A DNA stretch of 64,000 nt, from assembly GCA_049323435.1 (NCBI GenBank), contig JBMOMX010000013.1, positions 1-64,000 of the forward strand, written 5' to 3'. The notes under the pieces were generated by a model. That model was not told where the DNA came from. It worked only from the letters and a program-made list of their open reading frames with translations, and did not search any database. The DNA comes from UBA11222 sp049323435 (GTDB lineage Bacteria; Pseudomonadota; Alphaproteobacteria; UBA11222). Positions within the stretch are counted from its first letter, which is position 1. Each line of letters begins with the position of its first letter. This document shows positions 23,756 to 33,041 of the stretch, piece after piece. Made by a program: the position numbers and the translations under genes.

Positions 23756-25597
23756 CTATCCATCAACTTTTTTTCTGGTTTGCTGCTGCCCGGCGGAAGG
23801 CGCGATAATCAACGTACCCTTACCCTGGCGTTTCACCTGATACATGACTTCATCCGCGCGATTGATGAGCTGCGGCAGTTCTTCAAAAAACTGCGGGTCC
23901 GCAATGGCGATTCCAATTGACAGGCCCAATGGCGGCATGTCTGCGGGCGCGTCAATACCTGCCAGCCTGTGCAGGGATTTTGCTTCATTAATCAGGTTTA
24001 GCGCCTTGACGCTTGCGCCGGTTTCATCGGTTTCCTCCAGCCAGATGGCGAATTCATCGCCGCCCAGACGCGCAGGCAGATCGCCGATGCGGCTGTGGTT
24101 TTGCAGGATATTGGCAAACTGTTTCAGCACCGCATCACCTGCCGCATGCCCGAAACGGTCGTTCACCGGCTTGAAATTATCCAGATCAATATAAAGCAGC
24201 GCGCCCTTGCGCGAGCCACGGTAGAGATGCGCATGGTGCTTATACAGATCTTCCATGAAGGCGCGCCGGTTGAGCAATCCCGTCAGCTCATCGGTGCGGG
24301 ATAATTCCGCCAGCTGCCGCATCTGATTGTCATGCGCGATCGCCATGCCCATATGGGGGGCAACAGATGCAACCAGCGAGGGCAGTTCCGCATCCTGCCC
24401 GGGCGGCGGCGTCTCGCCGGATTCGCCTTCATGGCATTTAATCCAGATCGCGCCATTCACCGCGCCGCCATGTGATACGCATGTGATCTGGTGCAGCTGC
24501 CCGTCTTCCGAAAATTGTATCGGCGCCGTGTCATTGCCTGTCTGTGATTCGAGAATGACCACTTCAATGCGGCTCAACGCGGCGGCGCCGGGCTGGTCCT
24601 GCACCGCGCCGAATTCGCCCAGCACACGCATACGCCGCTTGTTATCAAAACCCAGAATGGCGCAATAATGTGCTGCGGACGAATTGGCCAGAAGCGCTGC
24701 GGCATCTCCGAACGCCTTTGCCGGATCGAGGCTGTGATGGGTGGCGTCCACAATGGCGCGCACCTGCGCCTCGCGCTGGCGCATAAATTCAAGTGTCTGC
24801 CGGTGCAGTTTTGCTTCGGTAATATCCGTGCTGACGCCGCGCGTGCCGCGCCAGTGATTGCTGCGGTCGTAAACAGGAACCGCATCCACACGGCAATAGC
24901 GGCGCCCGCCATCCGCATCGAGTATGGTAATCTCGATATTTTCCACCGGTTCGCGCGCCATAAACGGGTTTGTACCCGCCGCACCGTCCGGTTCGACCAG
25001 TATATCCTGGCTGCGCCGCCCGTTAAGCGCTTGCGCGCTATATCCCAGCGCGCCCTTGAGGCTGACATAGGTGAAGGCGCCGTTCTCGTCCGTCTGCCAG
25101 GAAAAATCCGATGAGCAATGTGACAGATCGCGGTACAATTCGCGCGACTCGATCAGCGCGTTACGCATGGCATATTCTGCGCTGCCATCGCGCGCCAGCA
25201 TCATGACACGGCGATTATGCGGCGTATGCTGATCAACCGGAAGATTGGACGGCGCCAGCGCCAGCGCCGTTAAATAATATAGCGCCTGCGGCGCGCCGGT
25301 AAGCGGATCGGATGGCAGGAAAATCTGCCCGACAGCCGGCCTGCCGGTTGCCGCCACCCCTGCAAGCAATATACGCATCTCCGGCGCCGTCTGCGCGTCA
25401 TTCGCCTTCAGCAGCCTTGCGGCTTCCGCATTGGCGGCCAGAACCCTGCCGCCTTCGGCAAACAAAATAGCCGGGCCGGGATAGGCGGCGATCCCGCCAA
25501 GCGCATCAACTTCATAAATATCCCCCTCCGGCGCGCCGCCGGCGCTGCCTGACCGGCGCCAGAAGGCCGCCGAGAGTATGGGATAGTGTGCGCTCAT
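23756..25597 (-). CDS. PAS-GGDEF diguanylate cyclase
   Basis: A protein of 613 residues from the ATG at 25597. The N-terminal part has PAS-like segments: one around AYPGPAILFAEGGRVLAAN and one around SDFSWQTDENGAFTYVSLKG ending in CRVDAVPVYDRSNHWRGTRG. A GAF-like stretch then follows (about 290-430). The C-terminal GGDEF domain is complete: GGDEF at about residues 512-516 with RIGD five residues before it, an intact inhibitory RxxD site. It should therefore make cyclic-di-GMP with product inhibition. No transmembrane segment is evident, so it is probably cytoplasmic. It may act on exopolysaccharide production encoded 2 kb away, but this is inference. Confidence 0.9.
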   Translation of the reverse strand: MSAHYPILSAAFWRRSGSAGGAPEGDIYEVDALGGIAAYPGPAILFAEGGRVLAANAEAARLLKANDAQTAPEMRILLAGVAATGRPAVGQIFLPSDPLTGAPQALYYLTALALAPSNLPVDQHTPHNRRVMMLARDGSAEYAMRNALIESRELYRDLSHCSSDFSWQTDENGAFTYVSLKGALGYSAQALNGRRSQDILVEPDGAAGTNPFMAREPVENIEITILDADGGRRYCRVDAVPVYDRSNHWRGTRGVSTDITEAKLHRQTLEFMRQREAQVRAIVDATHHSLDPAKAFGDAAALLANSSAAHYCAILGFDNKRRMRVLGEFGAVQDQPGAAALSRIEVVILESQTGNDTAPIQFSEDGQLHQITCVSHGGAVNGAIWIKCHEGESGETPPPGQDAELPSLVASVAPHMGMAIAHDNQMRQLAELSRTDELTGLLNRRAFMEDLYKHHAHLYRGSRKGALLYIDLDNFKPVNDRFGHAAGDAVLKQFANILQNHSRIGDLPARLGGDEFAIWLEETDETGASVKALNLINEAKSLHRLAGIDAPADMPPLGLSIGIAIADPQFFEELPQLINRADEVMYQVKRQGKGTLIIAPSAGQQQTRKKVDG

Positions 25598-25721
25598 CTT
25601 GACCGCCCGGCCTAATGGTTTGTATTGGCGTGACAATATCTAGCACAGCCGGGGTTAACGGCTGATTACGGCGCGAAATCCTGTGCTTGACAGAGTTCAC
25701 CGGCAGGAGGAATGTCCCTGC

Positions 25722-26429
25722 ATGCAACCATATGTTCCGTCAAATATCGCGTCACAGCTTGCCCAGGCCCGGGCATGGCTGTTTGATCTCGACAATACCT
25801 TGTATCCCGCCCACACTGACCTGTTCGCGCAGATTGATGTGCGGATGGCCGCCTATATCGCCCGCTATCTGGGGGTAAGTGAGACAGAGGCCCGGAAACT
25901 GCAAAAATCATACTGGAACAGCCATGGCACCACATTGAATGGGTTGATGGCGGAACACAGCATGCCACCCGAACCTTTTCTGGATTTCGTGCATGATATT
26001 GACGTCAGCGCCCTGATGCATGACCCAAGGCTGGACGGCGCCCTGTCCAGGCTGCCGGGCCGCAAGATCATATTTACCAACGGCACCGTGCGCCATGCGG
26101 AAAATGTTCTGGACCGTCTGAAACTGTCTCACCATTTCGAGTGCATTTTCGATATCGCCGCCACAGGTTATGTTCCGAAACCGCATGCCGGCGCCTATCA
26201 TCATGTGATAGCGGCATCGGGTGTGCGCGCCAGTGACGCCGTGATGATTGATGACAGCGCCAAAAATCTGCTGCCCGCTTTCAAATTAGGCATGGTGACA
26301 ATCCTGGCAGCCGGAAAACCGGAATGGAGCGGGCCGGACCCCGATCCTGACGCATCTCATATTCATTATGTGACGCATAATCTGGGCGGTTTTCTGGATG
26401 AACTGTTCCCCGGACAATCCGGCGCATGA
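25722..26429 (+). CDS. HAD-superfamily pyrimidine 5'-nucleotidase
   Basis: A 235-residue HAD hydrolase of the SDT1/pyrimidine 5'-nucleotidase type, which dephosphorylates UMP/CMP-like nucleotides. Motif I is FDLDNTLYP near residue 20, motif II is the threonine/serine in IIFTNGT near 116-122, motif III the lysine in VPKPHAGAYHHV, and motif IV is AVMIDDSAKNL. The ATG at 25722 is supported by CAGGAGGAA upstream. It overlaps the following gene by 4 bases (ATGA). Confidence 0.88.
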   Translation: MQPYVPSNIASQLAQARAWLFDLDNTLYPAHTDLFAQIDVRMAAYIARYLGVSETEARKLQKSYWNSHGTTLNGLMAEHSMPPEPFLDFVHDIDVSALMHDPRLDGALSRLPGRKIIFTNGTVRHAENVLDRLKLSHHFECIFDIAATGYVPKPHAGAYHHVIAASGVRASDAVMIDDSAKNLLPAFKLGMVTILAAGKPEWSGPDPDPDASHIHYVTHNLGGFLDELFPGQSGA

Positions 26430-26872
26430 CGCAGAAACCCTATTGGCAGCGTAAATCCCTGGCGGAGATGTCTTCCGAAGAATGGGAAGGGCTTTGTGAC
26501 GGATGCGCAAAATGCTGCCTGGTTAAGCTGGAAGACGAAGACACCGGAAAAATTCATTACACGGATGTGGCCTGCGCCCTGCTGGACACATCTGCCTGCC
26601 AGTGCAGGGATTATCGCAACCGCCAGAAAAAGGTCCCGGACTGTGTGGTTTTAACGCCGGAAAATATTGATCGCGTCAAGAGCTGGATGCCGTCCAGTTG
26701 CGCCTACCGCCTGCTTGCGGAAGGCAAGCCGCTACCCCAATGGCACCATCTGGTGTGCGGCGACCGTGAGGCTGTGCACCGGTCCGGCAAGTCTGTGCTT
26801 GGCCGCATTGTCAGCGAAACCGGTATCGATATTGACGATCTGCCCGCCCGCATCGTGCGCTGGCCGCGCTAG
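26426..26872 (+). CDS. YcgN family cysteine-cluster protein (UPF0260)
   Basis: A 148-residue protein of the YcgN/UPF0260 family. It has the expected cysteine array: CDGCAKCCLVKLED near residues 28-40, ACALLDTSACQCRDY near 50-65, then DCVVLTPEN and a WMPSSCAYRLLAEGKPLP block near 90. The cysteines are presumed to bind a metal or iron-sulfur cluster; the function is unknown. The family is common in alphaproteobacteria. It is translationally coupled to the HAD gene by a 4-base overlap. Confidence 0.9.
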   Translation: MTQKPYWQRKSLAEMSSEEWEGLCDGCAKCCLVKLEDEDTGKIHYTDVACALLDTSACQCRDYRNRQKKVPDCVVLTPENIDRVKSWMPSSCAYRLLAEGKPLPQWHHLVCGDREAVHRSGKSVLGRIVSETGIDIDDLPARIVRWPR

Positions 26873-26940
26873 TTGTCCGCTTGGCGGTACGCCTCAATAG
26901 TGATAGGTTCAAGCCCCGTTGCATCAGGAATATTCTGGCC

Positions 26941-27537
26941 ATGCGCAAACTGTCTGGCTTTGTGGTTGTACTTGCACTCATCCTTGGGGGCGGATTTCTG
27001 GCCTGGCCGGATCAGGTTACGGCGCAGTGGGGGGCGCTCCGCACGATCGTGGAGCGGCAGGTCCGGACTGAATTGGCGACACTGGATCAACTTTTGTCCG
27101 GCAAGATGCAAATTGGCGCGACAACTGACCAGGCGGCACCTGCCCCGGCGCCATCCAGGCCCCAAACCGAACACAAGCCGGAACCCGCCATCGCCTTGCC
27201 TGCCAGGCAATTGAAAACACAGGAAAAAACGAGCCGGGTCAAGGCAGCCACGCCCCTGCCGGCAAGCGTCGCGCCAACACATGAGGTGCCCGGTCCCCGG
27301 GCAATAACAGCTTCTCCCGCCGCAACCGCCGATTCAACGCCCGAGGCGGCGCTGGGGGCCATACTCAAGCATGAAATCCGGGAAAATCAGGCCAAGGAAG
27401 AAACATTCTGGACCCCGGAACGCATTCAGGAGGCACTCGATAATGGCGCGCCGAAATCAAAAGGCGCACCTTGTATTGCTTTCTGTGACAAAAATAACGC
27501 AGACATAGAAATAAATATGCCCAAAACACCGCAGTAA
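26941..27537 (+). CDS. Hypothetical membrane-anchored Pro/Ala-rich protein
   Basis: A 198-residue protein from the ATG at 26941, supported by CAGGAA about 10 bases upstream. It has one N-terminal transmembrane segment (about residues 6-22), then a long low-complexity region rich in Ala, Pro and Thr, then a short charged C-terminal region with two cysteines (PCIAFCDKNN). It resembles a periplasmic or cell-wall-spanning linker protein. No known domain is recognised. It lies 70 bases after the YcgN gene and 270 bases before the EPS operon. Confidence 0.6.
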   Translation: MRKLSGFVVVLALILGGGFLAWPDQVTAQWGALRTIVERQVRTELATLDQLLSGKMQIGATTDQAAPAPAPSRPQTEHKPEPAIALPARQLKTQEKTSRVKAATPLPASVAPTHEVPGPRAITASPAATADSTPEAALGAILKHEIRENQAKEETFWTPERIQEALDNGAPKSKGAPCIAFCDKNNADIEINMPKTPQ

Positions 27538-27809
27538 GCGCCCTCAAAGCAATAAATTCCCAGTTCGTGGAAGCACAATATAAGCAGCAGGTGGCGTAAC
27601 CCCGATTATACCCCCGGCATGTCAGATGCGCGGACGCAAATTACCGTTTGATTGTCACTAATATTGTGTTTTTTGCTGTGATGCTGACAAGTTAACCATA
27701 CACATCTGCTAAACTTAGTATTAACATAATGGGGTTAATGTAGAGGCTTGCTGCGCCGGGAGGGGGGTTGGCTTCTGCGCTTCGCAACATCGCGCCAGGG
27801 AGAATTGCT
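27538..27809 (+). promoter_or_regulatory. Upstream region of the exopolysaccharide operon
   Basis: A gene-free, partly AT-rich stretch of about 270 bases. It contains a TTAA-N10-TTAA pair (near 27721-27738) whose spacing does not fit a CtrA site, a weak CTGACA-N17-TGCTAA promoter-like pair near 27687-27715, and a purine-rich GGGAGGGGGG (27758-27767). The operon promoter presumably lies here, but none stands out clearly. Confidence 0.35.
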
Positions 27810-28430
27810 TTGTTTATTTCAAGATTTAAGGGGCCGCTGGCCCTTGCCACGGGAATGCTGCTATTGGCCCTGCTGCCCGCCTGTTCGGGCCTGCCGGAGG
27901 CTGGCAGCGCCGGACAGAACGCACCGGAATCGACACCCAATTATATTATCGGGCCACGCGATTCCTTGCAGATATTTGTCTGGCGCAATCCTGAGCTGAC
28001 CACTTCGGTTACGGTGCGCCCCGACGGCAAGGTCACGGTGCCGCTGATCGAGGATTTGCAGGCTGCGGGAAAGACTCCGACGCTGCTGGCCCGGGAAATC
28101 GAAAAGCAGCTTGAGCAATATGTGCAGAGCCCGGTTGTCTCTGTCATCATGGGCGGCTTTGTCGGGCCCTATGATCAGCAGATCAGGGTGGTCGGTGAAG
28201 CGGCGGAACCGCGCGCAGTTCAGTATAATGAGAAAATGACCGCCCTTGACGTGATGATTGAGGTTGGCGGGCTGACCGAATTTGCCGCCGGCAATCGCAC
28301 TGTGCTGGTCCGCCAGGGTCAGGGTTCATTCCGGGTGCGTCTGGACGATCTGATCAAGGGCGGCGATGTCAGCGCCAATGTGCCTCTCATGCCTGGTGAC
28401 GTTCTGATTATCCCCCAGAGCTGGTTCTGA
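27810..28430 (+). CDS. XrtA-associated polysaccharide export lipoprotein (Wza-like)
   Basis: A polysaccharide export outer-membrane protein of the exosortase-associated type (TIGR03027-like). The signal peptide ends in a lipobox, LLPAC, with the lipidated Cys near residue 25 counting from the TTG at 27810, which has AGGGAGAA just upstream; an in-frame TTG at 27768 with GGGAGG upstream is an alternative. The Poly_export domain begins with YIIGPRDSLQIFVWRNPELT, then VRPDGKVTVPL, and SLBB domains follow (QIRVVGEAAEPRAVQYNE, then MTALDVMIEVGG). It should form the outer-membrane exit of the EPS made by this locus. Confidence 0.9.
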   Translation: MFISRFKGPLALATGMLLLALLPACSGLPEAGSAGQNAPESTPNYIIGPRDSLQIFVWRNPELTTSVTVRPDGKVTVPLIEDLQAAGKTPTLLAREIEKQLEQYVQSPVVSVIMGGFVGPYDQQIRVVGEAAEPRAVQYNEKMTALDVMIEVGGLTEFAAGNRTVLVRQGQGSFRVRLDDLIKGGDVSANVPLMPGDVLIIPQSWF

Positions 28431-28527
28431 ATTTTTCCGCCGGAGGATGTTGCCATCTTCCGGTGGTCCCCGCACCCTCCGGTATACGCCAATAGTAACT
28501 GCCTAACTTGAGATTCTGATTGCAGCC

Positions 28528-30102
28528 ATGAATGAAATTATTACAGAAGTCCTGAGTTACGCCAAGGCGATGTGGCGCTATCGCTGGCTATCGCTCATAA
28601 TTGCCTGGGCTGTCAGCATTACCGGCTGGATCTTCGTCATCCTGCTTCCTGATAAATTTGAATCAGAGGCGCGTATCTATGTTGATACGGGCAGCCTTCT
28701 GGCGCCGTTGCTAAAGGGTATTGCGGTTGAGAACAACCTGGATCAGGAAGTTACAATCATGCAGCGCACGCTGCTCAGCCGCCCAAACCTGGAGCAGGTC
28801 ATGCGCATGAATGACCTGGACCTGACCGCAACAGAGCCAGATGAAGTGGAAGCCCTGCTTGCAGGCCTGGCCCGGGATATTTCCATTACTGCCCAGACAA
28901 AGAATCTGTTCAGTATTGCCTACAGCCACACCAACCCGCGCCAGGCGCAATCTGTGGTGCAGTCGATTTTAACAATCTTTGTTGAAAATAATCTTGGCGA
29001 GTCACGCACAGATATGGAATCGGCGCGCGGGTTCATTGAAAAACAAATCGCGGAATATGAGCGCCAATTGCGGCAGGCTGAACAGCGGCTCGCCGAGTTC
29101 AAGGTCAAAAATGGCCAGTATCTGGTCAATGGCAGCTATGCAGCCAAGCTGGAGGAAGGCCTGGCAGAACTGCGTGCCGCCCAGATCGCATTACAGGACG
29201 CCGAAATCCGGCGTGATGAATTAAGCCGGCAGCTTAACACCATCCCGCAACAGGTGGATGCTTCCGATCCGCTGATGATGATGGCCATCCGCCAGAACGG
29301 CAATACGCTGGAAGGGCGCATTGCCATGGCCGAACAAAATCTTGACAATCTAAAACTTCAGTATACGGACAAACATCCGGACGTGCTTTCTCTGCAACGC
29401 CTGATCGCGGCGCTGAAAGCTCAAAAAGAGAAGGAAGGGCCGTCAAGCAGCACCGGCGCCAGCAACCCGCTTTACCAGAACATAAAAATGCTGCTGGTGG
29501 AGGCGGAAACCAATGTTGCCAGCATGCAGCGACGGGTTACCGAGGCCGAACTGGTGGTTGAGAAAAATCGTCAATTGGCGCAAACGGCGCCGCGCATAGA
29601 AGCGGAATTATCCGACCTTGACCGGGATTATTCCGTATTGAAGGGAAATTACGAAGAACTGCTGGCGCGCCGCGAATCCGCGCGCATCTCCCAGGCGCAG
29701 GAAGCCAGCAGCAGCGCAGTCCAGTACCGCGTCGTTGATCCGCCACAGCTTCCAATTGCCGCGGCCTCGCCCAGCCGGCCATTGCTGTATATTATTTCTC
29801 TCCTTGCCGGTCTGGCGGCAGGAGGCGGCGTCGCATTTCTGCTGGTTACGCTCAATGACAGTTTTGTCTCGTCTGCCCAGTTGGGAAAAGCCTTCAACCT
29901 TCCTGTCCTCGGACGGATTTCGTTACAGCGCAGCGCAGCGGAGGAACTGAAAATTCGCCGCGATTACTGGAAATTCGGACTTGCCAGCGGCGGCCTGATG
30001 GCGTCGCTGTTTGTTGTTGTGACGATAGGCCCATATCTGGTCAATATCGCCGGCAGACTTGGCGGCGGGTCTTTTTCGTCTCTCTTTGGCGGGGCCGTAT
30101 AG
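28528..30102 (+). CDS. XrtA-associated chain-length determinant (Wzz/GNVR)
   Basis: A 524-residue polysaccharide co-polymerase (TIGR03007-like). It has a Wzz domain with a transmembrane helix near residues 20-40, long periplasmic coiled coils (about 170-235 and 320-400), a GNVR-type region near LSDLDRDYSVLKGNYEELLARR, and a second membrane helix near 420-440 followed by a short cytoplasmic tail and another hydrophobic segment near 490. It regulates polymer length and activates its kinase partner. Only one base separates it from the tyrosine-kinase-like gene, so the two are coupled. Confidence 0.9.
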   Translation: MNEIITEVLSYAKAMWRYRWLSLIIAWAVSITGWIFVILLPDKFESEARIYVDTGSLLAPLLKGIAVENNLDQEVTIMQRTLLSRPNLEQVMRMNDLDLTATEPDEVEALLAGLARDISITAQTKNLFSIAYSHTNPRQAQSVVQSILTIFVENNLGESRTDMESARGFIEKQIAEYERQLRQAEQRLAEFKVKNGQYLVNGSYAAKLEEGLAELRAAQIALQDAEIRRDELSRQLNTIPQQVDASDPLMMMAIRQNGNTLEGRIAMAEQNLDNLKLQYTDKHPDVLSLQRLIAALKAQKEKEGPSSSTGASNPLYQNIKMLLVEAETNVASMQRRVTEAELVVEKNRQLAQTAPRIEAELSDLDRDYSVLKGNYEELLARRESARISQAQEASSSAVQYRVVDPPQLPIAAASPSRPLLYIISLLAGLAAGGGVAFLLVTLNDSFVSSAQLGKAFNLPVLGRISLQRSAAEELKIRRDYWKFGLASGGLMASLFVVVTIGPYLVNIAGRLGGGSFSSLFGGAV

Positions 30103-30103
30103 A

Positions 30104-31087
30104 ATGGCGGATGATAACAAAAGGCTTGATCTGGCTCAGCGTGTCGCCGAACGGTTGCGCGCATCAGGCGGTGCGCCCGCGTCCGCTCCGGTGATACAGG
30201 CGCAAGGCGAGCCCATTGCGCCCAGCGCGCCTTACCCGGCTGCCGCACGGGCGAGCGCCCCCTCAGGCGCGATTGGCGCGCAACAGCCCGTTAAGCCTGT
30301 ACGCGCACCAGTTCCCCCTGCTGATCCCAATGATTCAAAGTTTTTGCATATTGATTTGCGCAAACTTTATAGCGAAGGCTATGTCTCGCCGGAAGGCCTC
30401 GGCAATCGCATTTCGGAAGAGTTTCGGGTGATCAAGCGGCCGCTGCTGCTGAATGCGTTTCCGCGCACGGGCGTTAAAACGCCAAAAAGCCATGTTATTA
30501 TGATCACCAGCGCAAAACCTGGCGAGGGCAAGACCTTCACGGCAATCAATCTGGGTATGAGTATTGCGTCAGAACCCGACCTGAACGTCTTGCTGATTGA
30601 CACGGACAGCCACAATCAGGACATGGAGCAGCGTTTGGGCATCGACAGAAAGCGCCCTGGAATATTGGATGTGCTGGCGGGTGACAGCCTGTCCATATCC
30701 GATGTCATCCTGCGCACCAATGTCCCCAATTTTTCTGTCATCCCATGCGGACAGCGGCATTCAATGGAAACCGAACTGCTGGCCAGTCAGCGCATGGTTG
30801 ACATGGTTGATGATATTGCCCGGCGCTATCCGGACCGGGTTATCATTTTCGATACGGTGCCGGCGCTTGCCAGCAGTGTGGCAGGTGTATTGGCCATGCA
30901 TGTCGGGCAGGTGGTCATTGTTGTCGAGGCCGAGAACACGCAACGCCAGGCCCTGGATGAAACTATTGCGCTGGTTAGCGGCTGCAAGAATGTCAGCATG
31001 CTGCTGAACAAGTGCCGCCATAAGGAAACAGGCGGATTTGGCTATTATGGCTATTACGGCAATGAAGATAGCCTGGCTAAATTGTGA
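30104..31087 (+). CDS. XrtA-associated BY-kinase-like ATPase (CpsD/CapB)
   Basis: A 327-residue cytoplasmic P-loop protein of the bacterial tyrosine kinase type (TIGR03018-like). After a Pro/Ala-rich N-terminus comes Walker A, SAKPGEGKTFTAIN (about 136-149), then Walker A' VLLIDTD (about 163-169), and FDTVPAL (Walker B). The C-terminus has a tyrosine cluster, GYYGYYGNED, the usual autophosphorylation site. It works with the preceding chain-length protein. The ATG at 30104 is chosen because the preceding stop ends at 30102 and the upstream open frame overlaps that gene. Confidence 0.92.
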   Translation: MADDNKRLDLAQRVAERLRASGGAPASAPVIQAQGEPIAPSAPYPAAARASAPSGAIGAQQPVKPVRAPVPPADPNDSKFLHIDLRKLYSEGYVSPEGLGNRISEEFRVIKRPLLLNAFPRTGVKTPKSHVIMITSAKPGEGKTFTAINLGMSIASEPDLNVLLIDTDSHNQDMEQRLGIDRKRPGILDVLAGDSLSISDVILRTNVPNFSVIPCGQRHSMETELLASQRMVDMVDDIARRYPDRVIIFDTVPALASSVAGVLAMHVGQVVIVVEAENTQRQALDETIALVSGCKNVSMLLNKCRHKETGGFGYYGYYGNEDSLAKL

Positions 31088-31209
31088 CATATACTGAGAA
31101 TAGTTGATTTTTAGGGCAAATCCCGGCAGTAAATATGATAGTGAGACTGCAAGTGTGATATTTAACAGACACGTATTGGGCCGGTTGGGGGCAAGGGTGT
31201 GGGCACTAG

Positions 31210-32865
31210 ATGTTGAGGTCTGAAAAGTATGGCTGCGCCTCGTTCATGCGCCAGACTCGCTTAAGCAGAGACGGTTCGGGGTTTCTCCGTCCGGCACAGG
31301 CAAGGTTGGCGCTTCACGCTTTTTTGATATTCACCGCTGGCGCCAGTGCGTTGCCGTCTGCTGTACAGGCCGGAACTTTTCGTATCACACCTAACGTCAG
31401 TGTTACCGAGAGCTATACCGACAATGTGCGATCCGTCAGCGAAGGCGCTGAATCAGACCTCATCACCCAAACCGAGTTTGGCGCCGATTTTTCCGCTGAG
31501 GGCAGCCGCCTAAATCTAAATCTGAGTGTCGGCGCCATTCATGATTATTACCTGGATACGGATGGCCTGAGCGGCATTCGTCCAACTGCCTTAGGCCGTG
31601 GCGGCGTTGAATTATGGAAAGACCATTTTTTCTTAGACGGCAGCGTCAGTCTGAGTGAAACATCAACGCAGAGCGACGGCGCGCGATCGGCACTGGATCG
31701 TTCATTGCCAACCAATCGCACACAGGTGACGGTTTACGATATTTCGCCGCGATTGACGGCAAACATTGGACGCATGCTTGCGGCAACGCTGCTATATACG
31801 CATTCGGAGTCGATTTTTTCGAACCCGGCTTCAGGCGTATCGGCGGCATTGCCGCCTGCCCCCACACCACTCGCGCCCGGCCAGCAAGGAAATCTGAACA
31901 GAGATCAAAAGTCAGACGATATATCCCTGTCACTGGATACCGGAAAATATTTTTCCCGGATCAGTTCCCAGCTTAACCTCGAAAAATCGACGACAAAAAG
32001 CCTTGGCCGGACCAAGCAGACGGACGACAGGATCGATCTGGTAAATGAATATCAGGTCAACCGGCAGTTAGCCTTGATTGCCCGTATGGGTTATGAGGAC
32101 ACAAGCAGCGGCAGTGGCGGCATAAACAATTCATCCCTTTCCAACACAGGCGCGACGGGCGCACTCGGCTTTCGCCTGAAGCCCGGCCCCAGAATGGAAT
32201 TGCGCACGGAATATGGCCGCAAATACGGTGATCCAAATCTTTCCGCCGATCTGACTTACAAAATCTCGGCCTTCTATACGCTGAACGCATCTTTTGAACA
32301 GTCAGTCACGAATCAGAATAGGACGCGCCGTAATCAGCTTAACCGGTTAACTGAGGGGCCCGATGGCCGGCTGGTGGATCCATTTTCCGGCCTCGCCCGG
32401 GATCCCGCTTTCTCCAATTTTGATCTGAATAACGGGGCCTTCCGTCAAGACCAGTTCCAGGCTGGGCTGACTGGAATATTTGGCCGCAATACTATTAATC
32501 TGGGCGCCGATTTGACCAGCCGGGATTCCGGCCAGCCCAACTCCAAAAGAGAAGAATTTGGGGCGATTCTTGATCTGTCACGGCGCATGCAACCGCGCCT
32601 TACCGGCAATGTTGGGCTGAATTTTTCCGATACGCTCAGCAATCAGACAAATGCCCTGACCGCGCCGCTGGTTCCGGGCGTGGCGCCAGGCGTGCTAGGC
32701 GCTTCAGGCGCACGAACCGAATATGAAGCGAATGCCGGTCTCAATTATCAGCTCGGAAAATCGATCAGTTCCAGTCTTGAATATTTCTACCTGCTTCGCA
32801 AAGGGGGCATCAGGGGAGACGTTTCCGAGAATGCCCTTTCTCTGGGAATTCAGGCCAGCTTTTGA
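31210..32865 (+). CDS. TIGR03016-type outer-membrane beta-barrel protein
   Basis: A 551-residue predicted outer-membrane protein like the XrtA/PEP-CTERM-associated family TIGR03016. A signal sequence precedes TFRITPNVSVTESYTDNVRS (about residue 55 onward), the family's typical start. The rest is rich in alternating beta-strands, with repeated segments such as LVNEYQVNRQLALIARMGYEDT and LNASFEQSVTNQNRT. The C-terminus ends with aromatic-terminated strands (SLGIQASF, final Phe). It may be a channel or anchor for the polysaccharide. An internal ATG at 31246 is also possible. The gap after the ATPase gene is 122 bases. Confidence 0.85.
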   Translation: MLRSEKYGCASFMRQTRLSRDGSGFLRPAQARLALHAFLIFTAGASALPSAVQAGTFRITPNVSVTESYTDNVRSVSEGAESDLITQTEFGADFSAEGSRLNLNLSVGAIHDYYLDTDGLSGIRPTALGRGGVELWKDHFFLDGSVSLSETSTQSDGARSALDRSLPTNRTQVTVYDISPRLTANIGRMLAATLLYTHSESIFSNPASGVSAALPPAPTPLAPGQQGNLNRDQKSDDISLSLDTGKYFSRISSQLNLEKSTTKSLGRTKQTDDRIDLVNEYQVNRQLALIARMGYEDTSSGSGGINNSSLSNTGATGALGFRLKPGPRMELRTEYGRKYGDPNLSADLTYKISAFYTLNASFEQSVTNQNRTRRNQLNRLTEGPDGRLVDPFSGLARDPAFSNFDLNNGAFRQDQFQAGLTGIFGRNTINLGADLTSRDSGQPNSKREEFGAILDLSRRMQPRLTGNVGLNFSDTLSNQTNALTAPLVPGVAPGVLGASGARTEYEANAGLNYQLGKSISSSLEYFYLLRKGGIRGDVSENALSLGIQASF

Positions 32866-33041
32866 TATCTGACCGGCTGCGCCGGCCCGGAATATACCGC
32901 TATGCACGCGCAATTTTTAGAGTATTTTCAGCCTCTATACATATTGTTGCATGAAGCGGGCTGGGCGCATTTTAGAAAAAACCTGTGAGTTCATGTTAAA
33001 TGCCGTCCAATCTGAAAATGCACCCCCAACCGGGTATCTGA

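Noticed and set aside
27715..27740. CtrA site upstream of the EPS operon
   Set aside because: The two TTAA elements are 10 bases apart, not 7.
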